Positions 8,886 through 18,816 of a stretch of DNA of 64,000 bases are shown here, piece after piece. The position numbers were made by a program, and so were the translations under genes. Every line of letters begins with the position of its first letter. Position 1 is the stretch's first letter. Origin of the DNA: Pseudomonas petrae (GTDB lineage: Bacteria; Pseudomonadota; Gammaproteobacteria; Pseudomonadales; Pseudomonadaceae); contig NZ_JAKJXE010000019.1 in the NCBI RefSeq assembly GCF_021728295.1, positions 33,605 to 97,604 on the forward strand, written 5' to 3'. The notes under the pieces were generated by a model that worked only from the letters and a program-made list of their open reading frames with translations, had not been told where the DNA came from and made no database searches.

Positions 8886-9464
8886 CTAGGAAATGGAACG
8901 CGAGCGTTGTTCAAGCATCAACTGCGCAACAGCCTTGGCGCTTTCTGCAGCGCTGTAGTCACCCATGACGCGGGCGACGGTGATCGCGCCTTCCATAAGG
9001 ATGAGTAACTGTTTGGCCAAAGCTTGCGGATCGGCAATACCGAGCTGCTCGCAGAGCTCAAGCGTGTAGTCCAGCAGCTTCTGTTTGTGCAGCTTGGCGA
9101 TCAGACGGATGGGGTCCTGTGGGTCGCCGACTTCTCCTGCCGTATTGATAAATGCGCAGCCGCGAAAGCCTTCGGACTCGAACCAGCCTTTGAGCACGTC
9201 AAACATATTCAGAATGCGCGCCTCAGGGGTGTCGGCCTTGTTTGATTCAGTCCGGAACCAGTCCATCCAGCGCACGTCACGGGCGTTGAGTGCAGCCGCG
9301 GCCACGTCATCTTTGGTGGCGAAGTAGCGATAGATGCTTTTCCTCGCGACGCCCGACGTCTTCACCAAAAGATCCATGCCGGTGGCCTGAATGCCGTTCT
9401 GGTAAATGAGCTGCTCGGCAGTCGCGAGGATTTTCTCGCGAGTGTTGGTCGTTGATGTATTCAT
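8886..9464 (-). CDS. TetR/AcrR-family transcriptional repressor
   Basis: A 192-residue regulator with the N-terminal TetR helix-turn-helix (TREKILATAEQLIYQNGIQATGMDLLVKTSGVARKSIYRYFATKDD) and a variable ligand-binding C-terminal half. An in-frame ATG lies at 9509, but ATG 9464 is preferred. A good promoter (TTGACG at 9500-9495, 17-base spacer, TACCTT at 9477-9472) would start transcription almost exactly at 9464, giving a leaderless message, and the spacer contains a palindromic operator. It probably controls itself and the DUF1348 gene downstream. No SD is visible before either start. Confidence 0.88.
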   Translation of the reverse strand: MNTSTTNTREKILATAEQLIYQNGIQATGMDLLVKTSGVARKSIYRYFATKDDVAAAALNARDVRWMDWFRTESNKADTPEARILNMFDVLKGWFESEGFRGCAFINTAGEVGDPQDPIRLIAKLHKQKLLDYTLELCEQLGIADPQALAKQLLILMEGAITVARVMGDYSAAESAKAVAQLMLEQRSRSIS

Positions 9465-9471
9465 GACGCAA

Positions 9472-9500
9472 AAGGTAGAACGTACGTTCTCCCACGTCAA
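9472..9500 (-). promoter_or_regulatory. Promoter with embedded TetR-type operator
   Basis: On the minus strand, -35 TTGACG and -10 TACCTT are separated by 17 bases. The perfect 14-bp palindrome AGAACGTACGTTCT (9477-9490) fills most of the spacer, the classic place for an autorepressing TetR protein. Confidence 0.6.
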
Positions 9501-9521
9501 GCCGCCCATTCAAAAATAGGC

Positions 9522-11876
9522 TCAACGCACCTGGTCGGACTCGGGCAGCGCACGCTTCAAATCGCCTGCGCTGGGTGAAGCCTTGGCCAGCGTAACGGGG
9601 ATGGATTTAGCCGCAGGCACCTTGCTGCGTTCAGCGTGGTGCCACAGCGGAACGAGTGGGTTGCACTCGGGGTAGTACGCCGCGCAGCAGTTTTCGGGGA
9701 TGTCGTAGGCGATGATCTGCAAAGGCCCTACCGAACGCGTGACCTGCGGCTCGATAGCCGTAGTGACGTTGACCCAGTCTCCCGGTTTGAAGCCCAGTCG
9801 CAGGACATCGTTGCGGTTCATGAAGATGACTGCGCGGGTGCCGCTGACGCCACGGAAGCGATCTTCGTAGCCGTAGATCGTGGTGTTGAACTGGTCATTG
9901 CTGCGCAGCGTCATGAGTTGCAAAACGTCGCGGCGAGTGTGGTTCGGGTACACGTCATCGTCTTCTTCCAGCAGCTCGGGCGTGATGAAGATTGCGCGGC
10001 CGCTCTCGGTTTTCCATTCACGCTTCGCTGCGGCAATGGGGCGATGAAAACCGCCGGTTTCCCACATGCGGGTTTCCATGTCGTGAAAAATTTCGGGGTA
10101 GACCTGAGCGATGCCCTGACGAATCAGCGCGTAATCGCGGCGCCGCGCGTCCCAATCGATTCGAGTGGCACCGGGTAATGTTGCCTCGGCGATACCTGCG
10201 AGAATTGCGACCTCGGCACGGGCGTGGGCGCTGGCCGGTTCGCTATTACCCTGCCAGGCCCGCACGCAGCCGGTGCTGTCTTCAGTGGTATAAACCTGCT
10301 CGACGCCGTTTTGTACATCCTTTTCGATGCGCCCCAGGCAGGGCAGTATCCATGCGTTTTTCCCCGGAACCAGATGAGTGCGGTTCAGCTTGGTGGCGAT
10401 CTGAACGTTCAGCTCCAATGTATTCCAAGCCGGCTCCATGCGGGACGTATCCGGGATCGCCCGCAGAAAATTCCCGCCGAGCCCGATGAACCCGCGCACG
10501 CTCCCGTCGAGAAGCCCCTCGCACGTCTCAACGGTATTCAAGCCTTTTTTCGAGGGGACCGTGAAACCGTACAGTTCCTCAATCTTATCCACAGGAATCT
10601 TTTTCGGGTCTTCGGTAATGCCAACCGTGCGCTGCCCCTGCACATTGGAGTGACCTCGCACCGGGCAGATGCCGGCACCGCGCTTGCCGATGTTGCCGCG
10701 CAGCAGGAGCAGATTCACCAACATCTGCACGTTGGTCACGCCGCGCCGGTGTTGGGTGATGCCCATGCCGTAAACCAGCATCACGCGCTCGTGTCTGGCG
10801 TACACCGTCGCCACTGCCTCCAGCGCGCTGCGGCTGAGTCCTGCCTGACGCTCGATGGTGTCCCACGGTGTTTCGAGTACGGAGTTGCAGAACTCAGCGA
10901 ATCCTTCGGTGTGTTGGGCAATGAACGCCTGATCGATGATCCCGGGCTGACCCTTGGCCAGCGCCGCCTCGTCCATCTCGAACAGCGACTTGGCGATGCC
11001 CATGACAACGGCCGTGTCGCCACCGATCGCCAATTGGTGGTATTGCGTGCTGATGACGGTCGAGTTCGGCCCCAGCATCTCCACGGGAGACTGCGGATTG
11101 ACGAAGCGTTCGAGACCGCGCTCGCGAATAGGGTTGAACGTAATGATCGGCACGTCACGTTGCCGGGCTTCACGCAGTTGATGCAGCATCCGCGGGCTGT
11201 TACTGCCCACGTTCTGGCCGAAAAACAGGATGCAGTCGGTGTGCTCAAAGTCATCCAGCGTCACCGTTCCTACCGGTACGCCGATACTTTCCTGCAAGCC
11301 GACCGACGTGCTCTCGTGGCACATGTTCGAGCTGTCGGGCAAATTATTGGTGCCATAGGCGCGGGCGAGGAGCTGGTACATGAACGACGTTTCCAGCGAG
11401 GCCCGGCCCGACGCATAAAAAACCACGCTGTCGGGCGACATGCTTTTCAGCTGCGCGCCAATGTCACGGTAGGCTTCCTCCCACGTGGTTTCCTGGTAGC
11501 GATCGGTCGCAGCGTTGTACCGCATGGGATGCGTGAGGCGGCCCTGCTGCTCTAAGTCGTAATCGGGCCACTGGCGCAACTCGGTGAGCGTATGACGGGC
11601 GAAAAAGGCCGGATCGGTCTTCCGCGACGTCAGCTCCCAGGCCGTGGCCTTCGCGCCGTTTTCGCAGAACTCCAGGCTGTGGGGTTTGCCGGGCTTGGCC
11701 CACGCGCAGCTGACGCAGGCGAATCCGCCCGGCTTGTTTTGCTTGATCAGCGGCAGCCCCGCTCGAATCGGCGCCTGCTCGCGCCAGAGGATCTCCATCA
11801 CCGACTTCGCCGAGCCCCAACCGCCGGCGGCAGAGGTGTAGGGGCGGAAATGGGCTTTGGGATGGATGAGCGTCAT
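9522..11876 (-). CDS. FdhF/YdeP-family molybdopterin oxidoreductase
   Basis: A 784-residue molybdopterin-dependent oxidoreductase of the YdeP lineage, related to formate dehydrogenase alpha subunits; the physiological substrate is not established. Near the N-terminus FACVSCAWAK...FCENGAKATAWE carries the cysteines for an Fe-S cluster. NMCHEST, FGQNVGSNSPRML and GMGITQHRRGVTN mark the cofactor-binding domains, and the C-terminal part is the MGD-binding beta-barrel (TLRSNDQFNTTIYG). There is no Tat signal, so it is cytoplasmic. The frame stays open to 12152, but ATG 11876 (MTLIHPKAHFRPY) matches the family start and has an AGGA upstream; the longer form would overlap the MscS gene. Confidence 0.9.
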   Translation of the reverse strand: MTLIHPKAHFRPYTSAAGGWGSAKSVMEILWREQAPIRAGLPLIKQNKPGGFACVSCAWAKPGKPHSLEFCENGAKATAWELTSRKTDPAFFARHTLTELRQWPDYDLEQQGRLTHPMRYNAATDRYQETTWEEAYRDIGAQLKSMSPDSVVFYASGRASLETSFMYQLLARAYGTNNLPDSSNMCHESTSVGLQESIGVPVGTVTLDDFEHTDCILFFGQNVGSNSPRMLHQLREARQRDVPIITFNPIRERGLERFVNPQSPVEMLGPNSTVISTQYHQLAIGGDTAVVMGIAKSLFEMDEAALAKGQPGIIDQAFIAQHTEGFAEFCNSVLETPWDTIERQAGLSRSALEAVATVYARHERVMLVYGMGITQHRRGVTNVQMLVNLLLLRGNIGKRGAGICPVRGHSNVQGQRTVGITEDPKKIPVDKIEELYGFTVPSKKGLNTVETCEGLLDGSVRGFIGLGGNFLRAIPDTSRMEPAWNTLELNVQIATKLNRTHLVPGKNAWILPCLGRIEKDVQNGVEQVYTTEDSTGCVRAWQGNSEPASAHARAEVAILAGIAEATLPGATRIDWDARRRDYALIRQGIAQVYPEIFHDMETRMWETGGFHRPIAAAKREWKTESGRAIFITPELLEEDDDVYPNHTRRDVLQLMTLRSNDQFNTTIYGYEDRFRGVSGTRAVIFMNRNDVLRLGFKPGDWVNVTTAIEPQVTRSVGPLQIIAYDIPENCCAAYYPECNPLVPLWHHAERSKVPAAKSIPVTLAKASPSAGDLKRALPESDQVR

Positions 11877-12093
11877 GAAGGTGATCCTCGGCGGAGCGGG
11901 CGCACTGGAGACAGTCGCCCTCGTAAAGGCTACGACGAAGCGGCTCGGTAAAGGTTCGTTACATTTCTCGGTGAGAGGACCGTCAACGGCCAACATGACG
12001 ATTGTGTGTCGGAGCGAACTTGCCGGATGAAATCCGATCAGTTTCAGAGGGCCGTTTTTTCCACGGTCTCTGACTGAAGGAGTGACTCCCGTT

Positions 12094-14247
12094 GTGCCGA
12101 ATTTCAAACCCTTTCTGTTGCTATGCCTGCTGTTAAGCGTTTGCAGCGTCAATGTTCAAGCCGCCGACGCCCCCGCCGCAACGACTGCTCCTGCTGCTGC
12201 ACCTGCCGACCCGGCGCCGGAGGATCCTGCCAAAGCGGAGATTCTGGTCAAAGGCGGATTGCTCGGCGCCATCAGTTCCAGCATCGACAGCGTGCAGGAC
12301 AAACTCGACGTTGATGGTCACTTGCTCGACTCGTGGCGACTACGGGCAGACCGCGCCGCCGACGAGATCGACGCGCTGGTCAACAAACCACAGTCGCGAT
12401 CAGCCTGGCGGATCGCCGGCGATTTCGTGATGCTGTCCCTGGTGTGGGCGGGGGCGTTCCTGCTGCTCAATCGCATCGGCGCGTTTCTCGTCACACGGTT
12501 ATCACGGCATCGGTTATTGATTCGCCGCGATCGCGTGGTCGGGGTGCTGGGCTATGTGCTGCCGTACATGGTGCCGGCGCTCATCTGCCTGCCGCTGACG
12601 CTGTACGTCAGTCACTTCATGCCGACGTCGGTGGGGCGCGCGCTGGCGCTGTGTCTGGCTTACTCGACCAGCAGCGGGATTTTCTCCACATCGGTGCTGT
12701 TGTCACTGATCGTGCTGTTTAATTCGGGCCACAAACGGCCGGCGGTGCGCATCATTCGTCACTACGCGCCGCACCCCTTGTTCATCATCGGCTTCCTCGC
12801 GGCGTTGAGCGACGCGTTGACCAGCCCGCAGATTGCCAGGCTGTTCGGCGGCAACGTGACCACCAGCGTCGCCGCGTTCACCGGGCTGATGGCGTCGGTC
12901 ATGTTTGGCATGGTGGTCATCCGCATGCGCCGGCCGATCGCGCACCTGATCCGCAACCGTTCCCTGGGCGCCCGGTTGGCGCGGCCAGCGGTGCAACAGA
13001 CGCTGAAGATCTTCTCCAGCCTGTGGCACTTGCCGATCCTGCTGATGATTCTGGTCTCGGCAGTGAATCTGATCGGCGCCGGCGAAGGCAGCCAGGAAGC
13101 CTTGCGTTGCGCGTTGCTGACGACGGTCCTGCTGATTGGTGCGGTGTTTCTCAGCACCTTGTTCCAGCACATGTTCAAACCCACCGAGGCGCGGACCGAC
13201 AGTGTTTACAAGGAGCGTTTGCTGAGCTTGCTACACGCGGTCATGCGAATTGCGCTTGCAATCGGTTTCATCGAGTTGTTGGGCCGGATCTGGGGTTTCT
13301 CGCTGTTTGAATTTGCCCAACGCAATGCGCTGGGCAAAGTGATCAGCGACTCCCTCAGTAGCATCGGTCTGATTCTGCTGGTGACCTGGCTGCTGTGGGT
13401 GGTCATGGACACAGCCATTCAGGAAGCCCTGAAGCCTCCGGCCAATGGACGTTCCGCGCGTCAGCCGAGCACGCGGGTGAAGACCATCCTGCCGCTGTTG
13501 CGTAACGCGATGAAGATCATCCTCGTGGTGATCTGCACCATCACGACGATGGCCAACCTGGGCATCAACGTCGCGCCATTGCTGGCCGGTGCCGGGGTTG
13601 TCGGTCTGGCGATCGGTTTCGGCTCGCAGCAGTTGGTGCAAGACGTCATTACCGGGCTGTTCATCATCATCGAGGACACCATCTCCATCGGCGACTGGGT
13701 GGTGCTGGATTCAGGCCATGCCGGCACAGTCGAGAGCCTGACGATCCGCACCCTGCGTCTGCGCGACGGCAAGGGCTTCGTGCATTCGGTGCCGTTTGGG
13801 CAGATCAAGGCGGTCACCAACCAGTCGCGGCAATTCGCTTACGCGTTCTTCTCGTTCCAGTTCACCTACGACACGGACGTGGACGCGGCGACCTCGCTGA
13901 TTCGTGAAGCGGGCCAGTCGATCAGCGACGACTTGCTGCTGGCGAGCAAGCTGCAGGGTCCGTTGGAAGTATTCGGACTGGACCGCATGGACATGAACGG
14001 CATTGTCATCACGGCGCAGTTCCGTACCTCGTCGGGTGGGCAGTACGCGGTGAGTCGTGCATTCAACGATCGGCTCAAGCGGCTTGTGGATAAGTCGCCT
14101 GACGTGCGATTCGCGCAAACTTATCCACAACTGGTGATGAGCCCGCACAATCGTCAGGCACCTGAGGGGGAAGAGGGCACAGAGCAACAAGCGCTGCCGG
14201 GCAAGACCTCGGTGGTGAACAAGGATTGGTCCGAAAGCCCGGTTTGA
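12094..14247 (+). CDS. MscS-family mechanosensitive channel, large form
   Basis: A 717-residue inner-membrane protein with a signal peptide (MPNFKPFLLLCLLLSVCSVNVQA), a short periplasmic segment, about ten hydrophobic segments and a C-terminal MscS domain. The pore helix is Gly/Ala-rich (APLLAGAGVVGLAIGFGSQQLVQD), followed by the beta domain (ISIGDWVVLDSGHAGTVESLTIRTLRLRD). Such proteins release solutes on osmotic downshock. GTG 12094 is preferred because GAAGGAG (12076-12082) lies 11 bases upstream; an earlier GTG at 12082 overlaps that site. It is divergent from the YdeP-like gene and convergent with lhr. Confidence 0.9.
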   Translation: MPNFKPFLLLCLLLSVCSVNVQAADAPAATTAPAAAPADPAPEDPAKAEILVKGGLLGAISSSIDSVQDKLDVDGHLLDSWRLRADRAADEIDALVNKPQSRSAWRIAGDFVMLSLVWAGAFLLLNRIGAFLVTRLSRHRLLIRRDRVVGVLGYVLPYMVPALICLPLTLYVSHFMPTSVGRALALCLAYSTSSGIFSTSVLLSLIVLFNSGHKRPAVRIIRHYAPHPLFIIGFLAALSDALTSPQIARLFGGNVTTSVAAFTGLMASVMFGMVVIRMRRPIAHLIRNRSLGARLARPAVQQTLKIFSSLWHLPILLMILVSAVNLIGAGEGSQEALRCALLTTVLLIGAVFLSTLFQHMFKPTEARTDSVYKERLLSLLHAVMRIALAIGFIELLGRIWGFSLFEFAQRNALGKVISDSLSSIGLILLVTWLLWVVMDTAIQEALKPPANGRSARQPSTRVKTILPLLRNAMKIILVVICTITTMANLGINVAPLLAGAGVVGLAIGFGSQQLVQDVITGLFIIIEDTISIGDWVVLDSGHAGTVESLTIRTLRLRDGKGFVHSVPFGQIKAVTNQSRQFAYAFFSFQFTYDTDVDAATSLIREAGQSISDDLLLASKLQGPLEVFGLDRMDMNGIVITAQFRTSSGGQYAVSRAFNDRLKRLVDKSPDVRFAQTYPQLVMSPHNRQAPEGEEGTEQQALPGKTSVVNKDWSESPV

Positions 14248-14298
14248 GATCGGGCCACAGCCGAGTCGAGCGTGGTAACACGCCCCACTCGGTTGCGC

Positions 14299-17200
14299 TT
14301 ACCTGAACAACCGATCCCGCACCTGCAACATCAGCGCCTCATCCACCTCGCCCCAATACTGCGGCTTGCCGGCGATGATGGCGGCAATGGGGATGCCGTC
14401 GCGGTAAACCAGTTTGTTGCCCACAATCGCCGGGACTTTCGCGCTGGGAAGCAGCGTCCCGGCGAGGTTGAGCGGGTCAACCCCGCTGACGGCAATCAGG
14501 CTGCCGTCCAGTGGGCGCTTGCGGACGTCGCGCAGCAAGGGAATCGCTTCCGGTAAGGCAAATTGTTCACCGGCCAGGCCTGCAACAAAGCGCCCGCCCC
14601 GAATCTCTCCGCGTGCTTCAAGCCGATGGAACGTGCGCAGCAGCTCCCGCCACGTCGGCAGCCAGTCTGCCTCGCGCTCCAGCAGGCGCCAGAACACCAC
14701 GCCGTATCGGCGCAGCAACGTCATGGCGACATGCTCCAGCGTGTCGCCGTCGATCCTTTGCGACACGCCTTCTTCCTTCGCCGGCGCGCGACGCAACAAC
14801 GCCCAGCGCCCGGCATCGTCCATGCCGCCAATGAACGCGCCGCGATTGCGTCGGCTGGTGTGGCTGGCGCGCTTGCTCGCCGGAGTGATCAGCGCCCGCA
14901 GCCCGGCAAAACTGTCGGCATTGACCAGCCCGGCGCCGACCAATTCCTGCAGCGCCGTTTCCAGCTCGGCCCGCAGCAGGTGCGCTTCACCGGTCAGCTC
15001 GTCGAAAAACATCGCGCCCTGGCTCGACAACACCTCATGAACCTTCTGCGCGCGCAGGGATAATTCGGTCGGCGCCGGCTGTTCGGTCAGCCCGGTCCAC
15101 AGGCGAACCTGCGGTCGCGGCAGCAGCACAATCGGCGTACTGCGCAACGCAGCGCTGCCAACCTTGTTGCGACTGGTCAGGCGCATCCACACCACCTTGC
15201 CGGACCGACACAGATCATCCAGCCAGATCGATGAATAGTCCTTCAAGCGTGCCGGAAGCAGATCACTGTCCCACGCGCCTGCGGCTGACGAGAATCCCTC
15301 CAGTTGCGCGACGACTTCCGGCAGCGCGGCTTTGCCCTGACTCTGGGTCGTGGCGGACAGATGCTGCCAATCGAACAGGAATCGGGTGAAGTCCTGCAGC
15401 GACACCGGCTCGATTTCCCGGCGCAGGCGTTTGACCGTGTAACGGTGGATGCGCGACAGCAGATGCCGCTCGCACCATTCTTCCCCGCGGGCGTCAGGGC
15501 TGAACTGGCCGCGCAGCACGTAGCCTTCGTTCTCCAACTGCGCCAGCGCCTGAGCGATCTCGTTCTGTGTCAGCGCCAGCGGCTCGGCAATGGCGGTAAC
15601 CGTGAGCGGGCCGAAGCCGCCAAGCCGCGCACGCACGATTTCCACGCGCGCTTCGTCCTCACTCCACGCCCCGTCGAACCCGGCCAATGCCGCCAACGGC
15701 GGGTGCATTTCGGCGGCGGGATAGATCGCCTGCAAACAGGTCAGCCGCTCCAGGGGAATCCACAACGCCTGCTCCGGCGTGACCTGCAGGCGTGTGCCAC
15801 GGCCGGAGCGGGCCAGGCTTTCCAGCCATTTCATCCAGTCGGTGTGCTCGCGGGCCTCAACGCCGGTGATGCATCCCAGGCTCATCAGCGCCTCGTGCAT
15901 CTCATCGACGTTTTGCGGCTGCGGCCAGGCTTCATCGGCCACCGCTTTGATCGCATCGACATCCAGCGCGCCGAGATCGTCGGTGGATTCCGGGTCGCTC
16001 CAGCGCCGATTGAGCACCGCCTGGGTGCGACGTTCTTCCAGCGGCGCGTTATCGAGAAACGCATACGGCTTGGCGTTGAGGATTTCCGCCGCCAGCGGCG
16101 AGGGCGCGGGCAGATCGCGACTCACCAGACGCACTTCGCCGTTTTCCATACGCCGCAGCAGTTTCAGCCAGCCTTCGGCGTCCATGGCTTCGTGCAGGCA
16201 GTCGTCCAGGGTCTGCTCGATCAGCGGATGCTCCGGTACATCCCGCTCGCCCACCAGATTTTCCAGGCAGGCGATCTGGTCCGGAAACACCGTGGCGATC
16301 AAGTCATCGCTCTTGATCCGCTGCAGCTGCGGCGCCACTTTTCGCCCGCCGGTGTAACGCGGCAGGGCCAGCGCCACGCCGGCGTTCCAGCGCCAGCGCA
16401 CGCCGAACAGCGGCGCATCCAGCACCGCCTGAATCAGTAAATGCTCGGCGGTGGCGGAGTTGAGATAGCGCCAGACTTCGTCCAGCGCAAAACTGTGCGC
16501 CGTGGACAGCGACAGCACGATGGCGTCCTCGCTGGCGGCGGCTTGCAGCTCGAAGTTGAAGGTGCGGCAGAAGCGCTTGCGCAGTGCCAGGCCCCACGCA
16601 CGATTGACCCGGCTGCCGAACGGCGAATGAATCACCAGTTGCGTGCCGCCGGACTGATCGAAAAAACGCTCGATGACCAGCGTGTCCTGGGACGGCAGCG
16701 CGCCCAGGGCCGAGTGCGCGCGAGCGAGGTATTCAATGATCTGCTCGGCGCTGGCGAGGTCCAGGCCCAGGCTTTTCATCAGCCAGTCGGTGCAGGCCTG
16801 AAGATTGCCGGGGTGGGCGCTGAGCTGCTCGTCGATGTCGGCCTGCAAACGGGCGACGGCGAAAGACAGTTCATCGCTGCGCCCCGGCGCCTCACCCATC
16901 CAGAACGGAATGTTTGGCGGCATGCCGTGGGCGTCCTCGACTCGCACTCGCCCGGACTCGATCCGCAGAATCCGGTAGGACGTGTTGCCCAGCTGGAAGA
17001 TGTCACCCGCGGCGCTCTCCACGGCGAAGTCTTCGTTGACGGTGCCGATGTTCAGCGCCTGAGGTTCGAGGACCACGCTGTAATCGGCGTTGTCGGGGAT
17101 CGTGCCGCCGCTGGTGACCGCCGTGAGTTTACTGCCGCGCCGGCCACGCAACGTGCGGGTCACCGCGTCGCGATGCAGATACGCAGCACGCACGCCCTGC

Positions 17201-18612
17201 CCGCCGCTGTAACCCTCGGCGAGCATGGTTAAGAGTGCTTGATAATGGCTTTCGTCGACATCGGCGTACGGCGACGCCTTGCGGAACAGCGCCAGCAGGT
17301 CCTGCTCCTGCCATTCCTGACAACTCACCTCAGCGATAATCTGCTGCGCCAGGACATCCAGCGGCGCCTTGGGAATGACCAGCGTGTCGAGCTCGCCGCG
17401 ACGTACACAATCCAGCAGCGCCGCGCACTCGATCAGATCATCCCGAGACACAGCAAACAGCCGTCCCTTGGGCGTGCCGCCTACGTGGTGACCGGAACGG
17501 CCGACGCGCTGCAAAAAGGAAGCGATGGAGCGGGGCGAGCTGATCTGGCAGACCAGATCGACGTCGCCGATATCTATCCCCAGTTCCAGCGAAGCGGTGG
17601 CGATCAGCACTTGCAGGTCACCGCGCTTGAGACGCTGTTCGGCGTCGAGCCTTTGCTCTTTAGCCATGCTGCCGTGGTGCGCGGCGACCGCCTCTTTGCC
17701 CAGTCGCTCGCTCAGATGCCGCGCCATGCGCTCGGCCAGCCGCCGCGTGTTGACGAAGATGAGGGTGGTGCGATGTTCACGGGCCAGCGCTGCAAGCCGG
17801 TCGTAGACCAGTTGCCAGACGTCACTGGACATCACGGCGCTCAAGGCAACCGGCGGCACTTCGATAGCCAGATCTCGAGGGCGGGCGTGGCCGATGTCGA
17901 TGATGGCGCAGGGACGGCTGACCGGATCGCTGCCGACCAGAAAGCGCGATACCCGCTCGATGGGTTTTTGCGTCGCCGACAGGCCGATACGCAGAAGCGG
18001 CTTCGCACACAGCGCCTGCAAACGCTCCAGAGTCAGGGCCAGATGACTGCCGCGCTTACCCGCAGCGATGGCGTGAATTTCATCGACGATGACGGTCTGC
18101 GTGCTAGACAACATGCGCCGGCCGGAGTCGGATCCCAGCAGCACGTAAAGCGATTCCGGCGTCGTGACCAAAATGTTCGGCGCGGTTTTGCGCATGGCGG
18201 TGCGTTCTTTCTGCGGCGTGTCACCGGTGCGCACGGCGGTGGTGATGCGCAGGCCGGGCAGACCTTGCTGGATCAGTTGATCGGTGATGCCCGCCAGCGG
18301 GTTTTGTAGATTGATCTGGATGTCGTTGGACAGCGCTTTCAGCGGCGAGACATACACCACAAACGTCTCATTCGGCAGCTCGCCGCCCCTCTCCAGCCCT
18401 TGATGCACCAAATCATCAATGACCGCCAGAAACGCCGTCAGGGTTTTCCCGGAGCCGGTGGGCGCGGCGATCAACGTGGACTCGCGGCGTTTGATCAGCG
18501 GCCACGCCTGCGCCTGGGCCGCGGTAATGGCCGGGAACGTCGAGCGAAACCACGCGCTGACCGCCGGATGAAAGGCGTCGAGCACCGGGTCGGGCGTCTG
18601 GGGAAGGTTCAT
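14299..18612 (-). CDS. lhr: ATP-dependent helicase Lhr
   Basis: Lhr is a large 3'-5' helicase linked to DNA repair and RNA processing. The 1437-residue product has the DEAD/DEAH core in residues 1-420: Q-motif region, Walker A (APTGSGKT), DEIH box (VIVDEIHAIAAGKRG), motif III (GLSATQ), motif V (ATASLELGIDIGDVDLVCQ) and motif VI (QRVGRSGH). The Lhr winged-helix and long Lhr-CTD follow. ATG 18612 is used; a TTG two codons upstream (18618) is possible. The length matches full-length Lhr, and no frameshift is evident. It is convergent with the MscS gene. Confidence 0.95.
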   Translation of the reverse strand: MNLPQTPDPVLDAFHPAVSAWFRSTFPAITAAQAQAWPLIKRRESTLIAAPTGSGKTLTAFLAVIDDLVHQGLERGGELPNETFVVYVSPLKALSNDIQINLQNPLAGITDQLIQQGLPGLRITTAVRTGDTPQKERTAMRKTAPNILVTTPESLYVLLGSDSGRRMLSSTQTVIVDEIHAIAAGKRGSHLALTLERLQALCAKPLLRIGLSATQKPIERVSRFLVGSDPVSRPCAIIDIGHARPRDLAIEVPPVALSAVMSSDVWQLVYDRLAALAREHRTTLIFVNTRRLAERMARHLSERLGKEAVAAHHGSMAKEQRLDAEQRLKRGDLQVLIATASLELGIDIGDVDLVCQISSPRSIASFLQRVGRSGHHVGGTPKGRLFAVSRDDLIECAALLDCVRRGELDTLVIPKAPLDVLAQQIIAEVSCQEWQEQDLLALFRKASPYADVDESHYQALLTMLAEGYSGGQGVRAAYLHRDAVTRTLRGRRGSKLTAVTSGGTIPDNADYSVVLEPQALNIGTVNEDFAVESAAGDIFQLGNTSYRILRIESGRVRVEDAHGMPPNIPFWMGEAPGRSDELSFAVARLQADIDEQLSAHPGNLQACTDWLMKSLGLDLASAEQIIEYLARAHSALGALPSQDTLVIERFFDQSGGTQLVIHSPFGSRVNRAWGLALRKRFCRTFNFELQAAASEDAIVLSLSTAHSFALDEVWRYLNSATAEHLLIQAVLDAPLFGVRWRWNAGVALALPRYTGGRKVAPQLQRIKSDDLIATVFPDQIACLENLVGERDVPEHPLIEQTLDDCLHEAMDAEGWLKLLRRMENGEVRLVSRDLPAPSPLAAEILNAKPYAFLDNAPLEERRTQAVLNRRWSDPESTDDLGALDVDAIKAVADEAWPQPQNVDEMHEALMSLGCITGVEAREHTDWMKWLESLARSGRGTRLQVTPEQALWIPLERLTCLQAIYPAAEMHPPLAALAGFDGAWSEDEARVEIVRARLGGFGPLTVTAIAEPLALTQNEIAQALAQLENEGYVLRGQFSPDARGEEWCERHLLSRIHRYTVKRLRREIEPVSLQDFTRFLFDWQHLSATTQSQGKAALPEVVAQLEGFSSAAGAWDSDLLPARLKDYSSIWLDDLCRSGKVVWMRLTSRNKVGSAALRSTPIVLLPRPQVRLWTGLTEQPAPTELSLRAQKVHEVLSSQGAMFFDELTGEAHLLRAELETALQELVGAGLVNADSFAGLRALITPASKRASHTSRRNRGAFIGGMDDAGRWALLRRAPAKEEGVSQRIDGDTLEHVAMTLLRRYGVVFWRLLEREADWLPTWRELLRTFHRLEARGEIRGGRFVAGLAGEQFALPEAIPLLRDVRKRPLDGSLIAVSGVDPLNLAGTLLPSAKVPAIVGNKLVYRDGIPIAAIIAGKPQYWGEVDEALMLQVRDRLFR

Positions 18613-18816
18613 CCGCAATTAATGCGGTCGCAGTGAAGCAGATGCAAGGGGCAGGTACTCGAGGGGAAGACACAAGGGCGAGCGATCGGCGACGCGTTTC
18701 AGGGCACCCGCACGCGCGCATGCCCGCCGTTGTTGGGACTTGCCCAATGACGTGTTATGTTTGCGGACGTTTTTCACCTATTTTTAATCGACCTGAAGAC
18801 TGAGCCTGCTGACTCT

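Noticed and set aside
10224..11555. 443-codon plus-strand frame inside the YdeP-like oxidoreductase gene
   Set aside because: Mirror frame of a conserved gene, with no motif and no ribosome site.
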